DNA from: an uncultured Geobacter sp.
Lineage (GTDB): Bacteria; Desulfobacterota; Desulfuromonadia; Geobacterales; Geobacteraceae
DNA length: 31,843 nucleotides
Assembly: GCA_937886325.1 (NCBI GenBank)
Contig: CALABV010000103.1
Span: 1-31,843, forward strand
Reading direction: 5' to 3'
Shown: piece by piece, positions 1 through 8,676 of the stretch
Layout: the number at the start of each line of letters is the position of its first letter
Numbering within the stretch: the first letter of the stretch is position 1
Position numbers and translations under genes: made by a program
Notes under the pieces: generated by a model
The model's input: the letters and a program-made list of their open reading frames with translations, nothing else
Told to the model about the DNA's origin: nothing
The model's database searches: none

Positions 1-1553
<1,553 letters not shown>

Positions 1554-1565
1554 ATAAAACTGAAT

Positions 1566-1595
1566 TATGGGGGTGGTAACCCCACCCCCACCATA
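1566..1595 (+). other. Hairpin in the 23S-5S spacer
   Basis: GGGGGTGG at 1569-1576 pairs with CCACCCCC at 1582-1589 around the loop TAACC. TATGG (1566-1570) and CCATA (1591-1595) can form an alternative outer stem. No T tract follows, so it is not a terminator. A processing or spacing structure of the rRNA precursor is the likely role, by inference. Confidence 0.55.
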
Positions 1596-1649
1596 TAATC
1601 TACCAACTACAAATCGAAACTATGCAATTGACGAGAAAAGTTATACGAT

Positions 1650-1770
<121 letters not shown>

Positions 1771-1777
1771 ATTCTTC

Positions 1778-1811
1778 AAAAGCCCCGTACCTCCCTTGGT
1801 GCGGGGCTTTT
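1778..1811 (+). terminator. Rho-independent terminator of the rRNA operon
   Basis: A 14-bp stem, AAAAGCCCCGTACC with GGTGCGGGGCTTTT, closes a 6-nt loop (TCCCTT). The A and T flanks make it usable in both directions. It sits 8 nt after 5S. Confidence 0.9.
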
Positions 1812-1887
1812 GTGCATTATTTGATCAAGCCGTATCCGTTGAGTCGATGGATTTGATTCGTATGCGATTATCATGGAGTGGACGCGG

Positions 1888-2337
1888 GTGAAAGCAGTAA
1901 TACAGAGAGTTGCGAGCGCCTCGGTTGATGTTGACGGTGCTACTGTCGCCGCCACTAAGCGGGGTATACTAGTACTACTTGGTGTCGATAAAGGAGATTC
2001 AGAGTCTGACGCTACGTGGCTGGCTGAGAAAATAGGGCATCTTCGTATCTTCGAAAATGAAGGCGGAAAAATGAATTTGTCAGTTCTCGATATAGGAGGG
2101 GAGATTCTGGCTGTCTCGCAGTTTACTCTCTCGGGAAACTGCATAAAGGGCCGCCGACCTTCCTTTGATACTGCCGAGGAACCAAACAGGGCGAAATTAT
2201 TATATGAGTTTTTCATTGAGGAAATGAAAAGGCTCGGTCTTTCTGTAGCTACAGGAATATTTCAGGCTGACATGCGGGTAAACCTGACAAATGACGGTCC
2301 TGTTACTTTTATCCTTGAGAGTCCAAAAGTAGGCTGA
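1888..2337 (+). CDS. dtd: D-aminoacyl-tRNA deacylase
   Basis: This enzyme hydrolyses D-amino acids (such as D-Tyr) from mischarged tRNAs and so proofreads chirality in the cytoplasm. The protein opens with KAVIQRVASASV, the family's N-terminal signature. It also carries the conserved SQFTLSGNCIKGRRPSF block, which corresponds to the SQFTL active-site motif, and a C-terminal NDGPVTFILE block, which corresponds to the NxGPVT cross-subunit Gly-cisPro-like region. GTG at 1888 is preferred over ATG at 1873: GGAG at 1875-1878 lies 9 nt upstream, and the resulting 149 residues match the usual 145-150. It is the first gene after the rRNA terminator; no convincing promoter was seen in the short gap. 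Confidence 0.93.
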   Translation: MKAVIQRVASASVDVDGATVAATKRGILVLLGVDKGDSESDATWLAEKIGHLRIFENEGGKMNLSVLDIGGEILAVSQFTLSGNCIKGRRPSFDTAEEPNRAKLLYEFFIEEMKRLGLSVATGIFQADMRVNLTNDGPVTFILESPKVG

Positions 2338-2414
2338 GCAACAGTTACGTTATCACTTAAAAAGATCACGCGAAGATTGGCTACCAATAGTGAAAATACT
2401 GCTGCGGAGATTGT

Positions 2415-3272
2415 GTGTCGATGAAAGCTATCCTTGACGCTCTCTACGCTCAAAGATCATCCATATACCGATCGAACGACCCTGTTTCTTTCTGCCATCT
2501 TTTTGATGACCCGCTTGACCAGGAGGTAGTCGGTCTGATTGCATCATCCTTGGCGTATGGGAACGTACAGTCGATCCTGCGCAGTCTCGATACTGTTGTT
2601 TCGAAAATGACGCCTTCTCCCCGTCGTTTTATCGAGGATTTGGACATCAAGAACTGTAAAGAGATGTTTTCCGGATTCAAACATCGATTCAATAACGGAC
2701 GTGACCTCTGCGCACTTTTTCTTGCAGCGAAAAATATGATTGAAAGAGCCGATTCTATCGGCTTTTTTTTCTCTTCCTTCCATGATTCGCTTGCTGATGA
2801 TATAACCGCGACTCTTTCAGCTTTTTCAGCCGACGTTCTGCGCATGGATTATTCTTCCATTTTCGGTAGTCGTGAGCTGCCTCCAGATTCCTATTTCCGA
2901 TTTTTCTTTCCATCCCCTGCCGGCGGAAGCGCGTGCAAACGCCTCTGCATGTATCTGCGCTGGATGGCACGCCCCGCCGACGGCGTTGACTTGGGGTTGT
3001 GGAGCGGCATCTCACCGTCGCAACTGATAATTCCGATTGATGCTCACATCCAGCGAATATGCCGGTTTCTTGGCTTCACCTCCCGCAGACAACCGGACTG
3101 GAGAATGTCGAGAGAGATTACTGCTGCCTTGAAGAAATTCGACCCGGAAGATCCTGTCAAATATGATTTCTCACTTTGCCACCTCGGCATTTCCGAAGGA
3201 TGTAACGGCAGGAATCGAACGGTTTGTCTCACGTGCGCACTTGCAGAAGTATGCGGAGGCAAGGCAGAATGA
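2415..3272 (+). CDS. DUF2400 (TIGR02757) family protein with C-terminal Cys cluster
   Basis: The function is not established. The 285-residue protein has the look of the TIGR02757/DUF2400 family. Its C-terminal half contains PIDAHIQRICRFLGF, which resembles the V-D-T-H-x-x-R helix of endonuclease III-type (HhH-GPD) DNA glycosylases. It ends in five cysteines (about C255, C263, C271, C274, C280); the last four are spaced x7, x2, x5, against C-x6-C-x2-C-x5-C in the endonuclease III [4Fe-4S] loop. A Fe-S-binding, DNA-repair-like fold is therefore inferred, but no catalytic Lys is claimed. The start is ambiguous: GTG 2415 or ATG 2421, both downstream of GGAGA at 2406-2410. Its stop overlaps the pabB start as ATGA, so the two genes are translationally coupled. 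Confidence 0.8.
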   Translation: MSMKAILDALYAQRSSIYRSNDPVSFCHLFDDPLDQEVVGLIASSLAYGNVQSILRSLDTVVSKMTPSPRRFIEDLDIKNCKEMFSGFKHRFNNGRDLCALFLAAKNMIERADSIGFFFSSFHDSLADDITATLSAFSADVLRMDYSSIFGSRELPPDSYFRFFFPSPAGGSACKRLCMYLRWMARPADGVDLGLWSGISPSQLIIPIDAHIQRICRFLGFTSRRQPDWRMSREITAALKKFDPEDPVKYDFSLCHLGISEGCNGRNRTVCLTCALAEVCGGKAE

Positions 3273-5044
3273 AATCGCCTGATATTCTGATTGAGTCATA
3301 TTCAGGAGGTCTGGTACAAACAACCACATTCGAAGGTTTCGTTGATCACGTGTCCGCCTTCTCGGTAGACGAAATCATTCCTGCGCTGTCGCAGGTTGAG
3401 TCTGCGGTGAGAGCGGGATTCTATGCGGCCGGGTTCCTTTCCTATGAAGCTGCTCCCGGCCTTGATCCTTCTCTCACCACTAGGATTTGGGCTGACTTTC
3501 CCTTGTTATGGTTCGGCATCTTTCGAGGCTGCTCTATACGGGATAAACAGGAAGCAATCGACTCGTGGGGCACCAAATCGTACCTTCTCTCCCCATGGAA
3601 TCCTTCAATCATCAAGGCTGACTATATTCAATCTGTAGGACGTATTCGTGAATATATCGCGAGCGGAGACACCTATCAGGTCAATTACACTTTTCGACTC
3701 AAATCCTCTTTCAGCGGGAATGCGAGGGATCTATACCGGGATTTGTGCCAAGCCCAACGGGCACGATATTGTGCTTTTCTGGATATAGGACGTTACAGCA
3801 TCCTCTCCGCCTCTCCGGAGCTCTTTTTTTCCCTGGAAAACAGAAACCTTACGGTGCGACCCATGAAAGGAACCGCACGTAGGGGGCGATGGTTCACTGA
3901 AGACGAGGAATTCGCCTCAATGTTGAAATCGAGTGATAAAGAGCGTGCAGAGAATCTCATGATAGTGGACTTGCTTCGCAACGATATGGGACGGATTTCG
4001 GAAACCGGATCCGTCATGGTTACGTCCCTATTTGATATAGAAACTCTTGAGACCGTTCACCAGATGACCTCTACCGTCAACTCTCGACTCAGAGCAAATG
4101 CCGGGCTCGCGGATCTGTTGCGCGCACTTTTTCCCTGCGGCTCGGTCACTGGAGCGCCGAAAAGACGGTCGATGGAAATTATAGCCGAACTGGAAGACTC
4201 TCCGCGTGGACTGTACACAGGATGTATCGGCTATGTTTCCCCCGGAATGGAGCAGGCGTTCTTCAATGTCGCCATAAGGACCGTTGTCATCGATGCCGAG
4301 AACGGTGACGCCGAACTGGGAGTCGGGAGTGGAATAACATGGGATTCCGCGCCTGATTCGGAATTCGAGGAGTGCCTGACAAAGGGTCGGTTTGCCGGTT
4401 ACGCTCCACCGCGGCACGTGCTCCTTGAATCGATTCTTTTCGAAGAAGGAAAGGGGTTTTTTCTCTTAGGTCGACACTTGGAGAGACTCGAAGAATCAGG
4501 TCGGTATTTCGGTTTCACCATGGACATCCCTTCGATACGGGATGGTTTGTTACACTTTGCGGAAAGGCTTTCCGGCAACATGAAAGTACGTCTGTCTGTA
4601 TCTCGTGACGGAGCTTTTACCATCCAGGCTGAAGATATTTCGGAAAACATTGAGTCGAATAGGCCCCTGATTGCCATTGCGGTAGCGCGTGTTGAGAGAA
4701 CAAATCCTTTTCTTTACCACAAGACGAGTTGCCGTGAGGTTTACGAACGTGAAAAAGCCGCGAGGCCGGACTGCGTGGACGTTATTTTTCTCAACGAGCG
4801 GGATGAGATTACGGAGGCGGCAAACAATAACATCGTGATTCGGAAAGAAGGCGAACTTGTTACCCCGCCACTGGAATGCGGCCTTCTCCCGGGAATCTTT
4901 CGCGGCCACCTCCTGGACAGGGGAGAGATTCGTGAGCAGGTATTCACCCTTGAAGATCTGATGCATGCCGAGGAAGTGTTCCTGATAAATTCCGTTCGAA
5001 AGTGGCGACGTGTTTACTTCGACAAGAGAGGATTCCCAACATGA
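3269..5044 (+). CDS. pabBC: Aminodeoxychorismate synthase component I fused to 4-amino-4-deoxychorismate lyase
   Basis: This single polypeptide (591 aa) makes p-aminobenzoate for folate. The PabB half (about 1-380) aminates chorismate. It has PMKGTARRG with Lys200, the residue that separates PabB (PIKGT) from anthranilate synthase (PIAGT), plus DLLRNDMGRI, GSVTGAPKRRSMEI and RGLYTGCIGY. The C-terminal PabC half (about 390-591) is a PLP fold-type IV lyase with its candidate Schiff-base Lys485 in FLYHKTSCR, then ITEAANNNIVI and GLLPGIFRGHLL. The glutamine amidotransferase PabA is not in the window. ATG 3269 is chosen because GGAGG lies 9 nt upstream and the ATGA overlap with the upstream gene is tight. 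Its stop again overlaps the next start. The sequence is AT-richer than genes beyond 11 kb. Confidence 0.93.
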   Translation: MKSPDILIESYSGGLVQTTTFEGFVDHVSAFSVDEIIPALSQVESAVRAGFYAAGFLSYEAAPGLDPSLTTRIWADFPLLWFGIFRGCSIRDKQEAIDSWGTKSYLLSPWNPSIIKADYIQSVGRIREYIASGDTYQVNYTFRLKSSFSGNARDLYRDLCQAQRARYCAFLDIGRYSILSASPELFFSLENRNLTVRPMKGTARRGRWFTEDEEFASMLKSSDKERAENLMIVDLLRNDMGRISETGSVMVTSLFDIETLETVHQMTSTVNSRLRANAGLADLLRALFPCGSVTGAPKRRSMEIIAELEDSPRGLYTGCIGYVSPGMEQAFFNVAIRTVVIDAENGDAELGVGSGITWDSAPDSEFEECLTKGRFAGYAPPRHVLLESILFEEGKGFFLLGRHLERLEESGRYFGFTMDIPSIRDGLLHFAERLSGNMKVRLSVSRDGAFTIQAEDISENIESNRPLIAIAVARVERTNPFLYHKTSCREVYEREKAARPDCVDVIFLNERDEITEAANNNIVIRKEGELVTPPLECGLLPGIFRGHLLDRGEIREQVFTLEDLMHAEEVFLINSVRKWRRVYFDKRGFPT

Positions 5045-5211
5045 AGAAACTCTTGACATTCGGTGCCGTCGGTTTTCTCTGCTCCGCATTTTTCGATTCT
5101 CTTGTTGCTTCCGGCCTGGATCGGCCTTTTCCCTGGCTACGCGTTATCGCAATGGCGATTGCAGGTTCTGTCTGCTACTACCTTCTCGTCAAATTCAGGA
5201 AACAGCTATAA
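5041..5211 (+). CDS. Small two-helix membrane protein, unknown function
   Basis: The 56-residue product starts at an ATG that overlaps the pabBC stop as ATGA, behind AGAGG at about 5029-5033. Two hydrophobic segments (about 4-22, including GAVGFLCSAF; about 34-51, including AMAIAGSVCYYLL) are joined by a short loop with DRPFPWLR, and the tail is basic (KFRKQL). That pattern suggests a two-pass inner-membrane protein with a cytoplasmic C-terminus. No family is recognised. It is probably real because it is coupled to pabBC and has a good ribosome-binding site, but a chance frame cannot be ruled out. Confidence 0.6.
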   Translation: MKKLLTFGAVGFLCSAFFDSLVASGLDRPFPWLRVIAMAIAGSVCYYLLVKFRKQL

Positions 5212-5450
5212 AAATAAAAGGATTCTCCGCTCGTGCGTGCACTATCTGTCGACTGCTCAGGACCTTTACGTTCTTGGCGCCTTCTACATGGGAAGAAGCA
5301 AATTCCACTATCGCTATATTTTTTTTGTAGAGTCGTAGGTGTTCAAGTAGTAGAATAATCCCTTTCCGGCCGCCATAGAGTCTGGCCGCCAGCTTTTTAA
5401 GGAGGTTGTTTTCAGCGTGGCAGGGATACTTTTCAACAGAATGAGGAATC

Positions 5451-6827
5451 ATGAATACAGAAACTGAATCAGGGGCGAAGATGGCATGCCGCGGTGAGGT
5501 GTCCGTGCCGGTGGAATCAGACCTGCTTTCGGTACCGGCGTTTCGCATTCACCCGTCGAAGCTTTTTGTAGAACTCACCACACGTTGCAATCTTAGTTGC
5601 CAGATGTGCGTTAAACAATCGTGGGACAACGGCATCCATGAAGGAGATATGTCCAGGGAGACTTTTCTTGCGTTGGCTCCCGCGTTTCCGCATGTCAATG
5701 CCCTGATTCTCAACGGAATTGGCGAATCGCTCCTCCATCCCGAGCTGGAGGAGTTCATCCGCATCGCCAAACGCGCAATACCTTCCGAAAGCTGGATAGG
5801 TTTCCAGTCCAATGGATTACTCCTTGACGAGACCAGGGCGATTTCCTTGGTGGAGGCCGGCCTCGACAAAATCTGCCTTTCTCTGGACGCCATCTGTCCG
5901 GATACCTTCAGGAAAATTCGTGAGGGTGGAGAGGTTGAAGACCTGGCACAGGCTTTCGGGGCGTTGAGGGTCGCAAAACAACGCTATCCGGATTCTCGTC
6001 TTCAGGTCGGTGTTGAATTCGTGGTTATGCGCGACAACATTCACCAGTTGCCGGATGTGCTGAGGTGGGCCGCTTCCCGTGGTGCGAATTTTGCCATCGT
6101 GAGTCATCTTCTCCCCTATGATGCGGCTCACGTTTCCCAGACCGCCTACGATTCCAATACGGCTCAGGCAATCGAGCTTTTTCAGGCATGGAAGGAAAAG
6201 GCTGAAGCGGAGGGAATCGACATCTCGAACTACTTCTATCTGAACTTCTGCAAATATATCAGAACGCCGGAGGAGCAACGGATCGTGGACTTCGTCCGTG
6301 AGATGATGGAGGAGGCGCGATCACGTGATGTCTTTCTTCATGTGAAAAACCTCCTTGAAATGGACGAGGCTATGATGGAAGAGGTGAGAGGGATTTTCGA
6401 GCAGGCACAGGCAGTGGCCGAGGAAACCGGCCTTGATCTCCGGTTGCCGGAGGTTGCTCCGAAAAATGATCGACGCTGCGACTTCATCGATGACGGAGGC
6501 GCTCTCGTGTCCTGGGACGGAGCGGTCCATCCCTGCTATTTTCTTTGGCACCGCTTCAGCTGTCATTTTTCAGGCAGAAAAAAACATGTCAATTCCAAGT
6601 CGTTCGGGAACGCTGCGGAACGGGGAATACTCGACATCTGGAATGACCCGGCATTCTTTGCGTTTCGCGCCGAGGTCCTCCGCCATGAATATCCCTTCTG
6701 TTCCAACTGTAACCTGCTTCCATGCGAGTATTTGTACGCCGAAGAATTCGAACAGGATTGCTATACCAATACCGTCCCCTGCGGCGATTGCTTCTGGTGT
6801 CTCGGGTTATTCAATTGTCTGCGTTAA
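5451..6827 (+). CDS. Radical SAM/SPASM-domain protein, putative metalloenzyme maturase
   Basis: The radical SAM motif C-x3-C-x2-C is present as CNLSCQMC (C46, C50, C53). It is followed by the Gly-rich LNGIGESLLHPEL strand and SLDA, as in SPASM/twitch proteins. The last third is rich in cysteines (CDFIDDGG, HPCYF, CSNCNLLPC, CYTNTVPCGDCFWC, FNC), enough for one or two auxiliary Fe-S clusters. The length (458 aa) and layout fit the Geobacter-type radical SAM/SPASM 'metalloenzyme maturase' group (TIGR04311-like, from memory); the substrate is unknown. An in-frame stop at 5442-5444 forces the start to 5451 or later. GAGGA at 5443-5447 serves as a close ribosome-binding site. The 239-nt gap upstream holds no terminator better than a weak CTGG/CCAG stem before TTTTT. 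The gene is monocistronic and ends before a strong terminator. Confidence 0.85.
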   Translation: MNTETESGAKMACRGEVSVPVESDLLSVPAFRIHPSKLFVELTTRCNLSCQMCVKQSWDNGIHEGDMSRETFLALAPAFPHVNALILNGIGESLLHPELEEFIRIAKRAIPSESWIGFQSNGLLLDETRAISLVEAGLDKICLSLDAICPDTFRKIREGGEVEDLAQAFGALRVAKQRYPDSRLQVGVEFVVMRDNIHQLPDVLRWAASRGANFAIVSHLLPYDAAHVSQTAYDSNTAQAIELFQAWKEKAEAEGIDISNYFYLNFCKYIRTPEEQRIVDFVREMMEEARSRDVFLHVKNLLEMDEAMMEEVRGIFEQAQAVAEETGLDLRLPEVAPKNDRRCDFIDDGGALVSWDGAVHPCYFLWHRFSCHFSGRKKHVNSKSFGNAAERGILDIWNDPAFFAFRAEVLRHEYPFCSNCNLLPCEYLYAEEFEQDCYTNTVPCGDCFWCLGLFNCLR

Positions 6828-6858
6828 GTCTGTCTTGACGGTGTGGATCTTTGGGGAG

Positions 6859-6888
6859 GCGAGGGGAATTTCTCTCGCTTTCTTTTTT
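6859..6888 (+). terminator. Rho-independent terminator after the radical SAM gene
   Basis: GCGAGGGG (6859-6866) pairs with TCTCTCGC (6871-6878), including two G-T pairs, around an AATT loop. TTTCTTTTTT follows at 6879-6888. It lies 31 nt past the stop. Confidence 0.85.
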
Positions 6889-6948
6889 CCCGGGCAACTT
6901 CACGTGTTTAATCAAGCCGCCGCTATCTGCGATTAAATGGGTACGGTC

Positions 6949-6971
6949 AACCTGACTTTTCATTGTGCGTT
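6949..6971 (+). promoter_or_regulatory. Candidate ECF-type promoter of the sigma factor operon
   Basis: AACC at 6949-6952 and CGTT at 6968-6971 are separated by 15 nt, which resembles the AAC...CGT signature of many ECF sigma promoters. Transcription would begin near 6978, giving a leader of about 25 nt before the proposed start at 7005. Autoregulation is an inference. Confidence 0.35.
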
Positions 6972-7004
6972 ACAATAAACAAAAGCATGTATTGGAGGAG
7001 AACT

Positions 7005-7550
7005 CTGGATACCACAGGAGCGCTGAACAATTTTCTGGCCGGGGTGGAAGTTCGAGCCCTCCGGATGGCTGAATTCTCCGTTGGTGATACAGATGATGCC
7101 CTGGATCTCGTACAGGATGCGATGCTCGGTTTTGTCCGTAGTTATGCATCCCGCCCCGAGGCGGAATGGAGTGCCCTGTTCTACAGGATTCTCCAGAATC
7201 GAATTACCGATTGGTATCGCAGGACGGCGGTCCGTAACCGTTTCCGGGCGTGGTTCGGGTTTCAGGGTGATGACTCCGAAGAGAAGGAGGATCCCATCCA
7301 GACCATCGCGGATACCTCCAGTCCTGACCCCGCGAAGTCCCTTGCCTTATCTGACGCCGCCGACGCATTGAAAAGGGCAATCAGCTCTCTCCCCCTGCGG
7401 CAACGACAGGCATTTCTCCTGCGTGCCTGGGAGGGGATGGACGTGGCACAGACGGCGTTCGCAATGGGATGTTCCGAGGGCAGCGTGAAGACGCATTATT
7501 CGAGGGCCGTGCATACCTTGCGCGACCTGATGGAGGACTATAGACCATGA
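7005..7550 (+). CDS. ECF-subfamily RNA polymerase sigma factor
   Basis: This is a group IV sigma factor that would direct RNA polymerase to a small regulon. Region 2 is visible in DDALDLVQDAMLGFV and FYRILQNRITDWYRR. Region 4 is LPLRQRQAFLLRAWEGM followed by the helix-turn-helix CSEGSVKTHYSRAV. The start is unusual: CTG at 7005 lies 6 nt after a perfect GGAGG (6994-6998) and gives MDTTGALNNFLAGVE, which I recall as the usual N-terminus of this subgroup. ATG 6987 has no ribosome-binding site and would place the GGAGGAG inside the gene. The product is 181 aa from CTG. The next gene overlaps by ATGA. The trio sigma/DUF3619/DUF3106 is common in Betaproteobacteria, which suggests a conserved function. 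Confidence 0.85.
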   Translation: MDTTGALNNFLAGVEVRALRMAEFSVGDTDDALDLVQDAMLGFVRSYASRPEAEWSALFYRILQNRITDWYRRTAVRNRFRAWFGFQGDDSEEKEDPIQTIADTSSPDPAKSLALSDAADALKRAISSLPLRQRQAFLLRAWEGMDVAQTAFAMGCSEGSVKTHYSRAVHTLRDLMEDYRP

Positions 7551-7909
7551 GCGGTGAAGAACAAGACAGAGTCTTTGCTGAAAGGATGCGAAAACTGCTG
7601 GATGAGAGCGCGGTACGCCCTGACGAGCAGACAAGAATGCGTCTTCGGAGTATCAGGCTCAAAGCTCTCGAGGTTGCCGAGCAAGGGGTGCCGTGGTATC
7701 TGCGCTTTCCGCGCTGGGTTACGGCGGGAGGTCTGGCGACCGCGATGGTGCTCGTTATAGCGGTGTCCCTGTGGATGGGAACAGGGCGCAACGCGCTTCC
7801 CGTTACCCAGGTTGAAGACCTGGATATCCTTACGAACAACGAACAACTGGAGTTGTACAAGGATCTGGATTTCTACCGCTGGCTTGAGAGTGCGGACAAT
7901 TCCGGGTAA
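7547..7909 (+). CDS. DUF3619-like single-pass membrane protein, possible anti-sigma partner
   Basis: The 120-residue protein overlaps the sigma factor gene by ATGA. Its N-terminal half is charged and helical (RMRKLLDESAVRPDEQTR), as expected for a cytoplasmic sigma-binding segment. One transmembrane helix follows at about 58-78 (WVTAGGLATAMVLVIAVSLW), then a short outer tail ending ELYKDLDFYRWLE. Position, size and the tail motif match the DUF3619 proteins found between sigma and DUF3106 genes in Betaproteobacteria. An anti-sigma role is inferred from this layout and has not been shown. No zinc-binding anti-sigma (HxxxCxxC) motif is present. Confidence 0.75.
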   Translation: MSGEEQDRVFAERMRKLLDESAVRPDEQTRMRLRSIRLKALEVAEQGVPWYLRFPRWVTAGGLATAMVLVIAVSLWMGTGRNALPVTQVEDLDILTNNEQLELYKDLDFYRWLESADNSG

Positions 7910-8001
7910 ATGGCAGTCCGTTTGCGTAAGTGCTGGAGTGCGACAGATGACTTCCTAGCCCGGAGACCCCTGTATTGAATGTATCGGAAGCTTTGGTACC
8001 G

Positions 8002-8032
8002 GCGGGGGGCAAACTTTTATCCCTCCGCTTTT
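8002..8032 (+). terminator. Probable Rho-independent terminator after the DUF3619-like gene
   Basis: GCGGGGGG (8002-8009) pairs with CCCTCCGC (8021-8028), with one G-T pair, around an 11-nt loop. TTTT follows at 8029-8032. It may act as a partial terminator or attenuator between the membrane protein gene and the DUF3106 gene. Confidence 0.55.
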
Positions 8033-8059
8033 GACACGTGGCATGTAAGGGCTTTCGAT
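8031..8059 (+). promoter_or_regulatory. Possible promoter of the DUF3106 gene
   Basis: A perfect -35 TTGACA at 8031-8036 is followed 17 bp later by a poor -10, TTCGAT (3 of 6). If real, it restarts transcription directly after the preceding terminator. Confidence 0.3.
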
Positions 8060-8118
8060 TGTCGTTGCAACCGAATACTGATACCAACCCGGCGCACTAT
8101 ATGAAAAGGAAAGCGGTT

Positions 8119-8610
8119 ATGAAGAGATTTCTGTTGGCACTGGTTATGCTTATTACCGTTGGGGGAGCCCTGCCGGCGTGGGGCGATGGCGCCGGAGTTA
8201 CTTGGAATCAATTGAACCGGGAAGAGCAGCAACTATTGAAGTCGTATAAGGACCGATGGGAGGGACTGTCTCCGGAGAAACGGGATCGGTTGCGCAGAAG
8301 GGCGGAGAGGTGGGGACGGATGACCCCGGAAGAGCGCCGGGAGGCGGAGGAACGATATAAACGATGGAGGGAACTCCCACCGGAGCAGCGTGAGATGATA
8401 CGCAAACGCTTTTCCGAATTTCGCAAGCTTCCACCGGAAGAGCAGGAAAAAATTCGCAGCCGTTTCCGTTGGTTTCGAACCCTTCCACCGGAGCAGCGCC
8501 GGGCTCTTCATGATAAGTGGCACCGGATGACCCCCGAAGAGCGGAAAGAGTTGCACGAACGCTGGCAGCGCATGACCCCGGCGGAACAGCAGGATTTCCT
8601 ACGCAAATAA
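8119..8610 (+). CDS. Secreted DUF3106 repeat protein
   Basis: Residues 1-22 are a signal peptide (KRFLLALVMLITVGGALPAW), so the 163-residue protein should be periplasmic. The mature part is about seven tandem units of 16-18 residues built on W-x-x-[LM]-x-P-E-x-R (for example RWRELPPEQRE, RWGRMTPEERRE, WFRTLPPEQRR). They are strongly charged and predicted helical, the hallmark of DUF3106. ATG 8119 is preferred because AGGAAAG lies just upstream and the signal peptide starts here; ATG 8101 is a possible alternative. It is the third member of the sigma/DUF3619/DUF3106 set. It could be the output or the sensor of the sigma factor, but its molecular role is unknown. Confidence 0.85.
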   Translation: MKRFLLALVMLITVGGALPAWGDGAGVTWNQLNREEQQLLKSYKDRWEGLSPEKRDRLRRRAERWGRMTPEERREAEERYKRWRELPPEQREMIRKRFSEFRKLPPEEQEKIRSRFRWFRTLPPEQRRALHDKWHRMTPEERKELHERWQRMTPAEQQDFLRK

Positions 8611-8620
8611 GATCCTGTAC

Positions 8621-8639
8621 GGAAAGCTTCTTTCCTTTT
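8621..8639 (+). terminator. Short terminator after the DUF3106 gene
   Basis: GGAAAG (8621-8626) and CTTTCC (8630-8635) form a stem around CTT, followed by TTTT. It lies between two convergent genes, 11 nt past the stop. Confidence 0.5.
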
Positions 8640-8676
8640 GACATTATCTCTGAAAAACCGAGCACATAGCGTGCCT

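Noticed and set aside
5373..5398. Terminator between the 56-residue gene and the radical SAM gene
   Set aside because: Only a direct repeat of GGCCGCCA and a 4-bp CTGG/CCAG stem before TTTTT are present, too weak to call.
8031..8056. Sigma-54 promoter (TGGCA...GC) before the DUF3106 gene
   Set aside because: The GG and GC dinucleotides are not 10 nt apart as required.
7910..8118. Possible GEMM (cyclic dinucleotide) riboswitch before the DUF3106 gene
   Set aside because: I searched by eye for the GACGCAAAGCC core and its tetraloop receptor and did not find them. Only a terminator-like hairpin is present.
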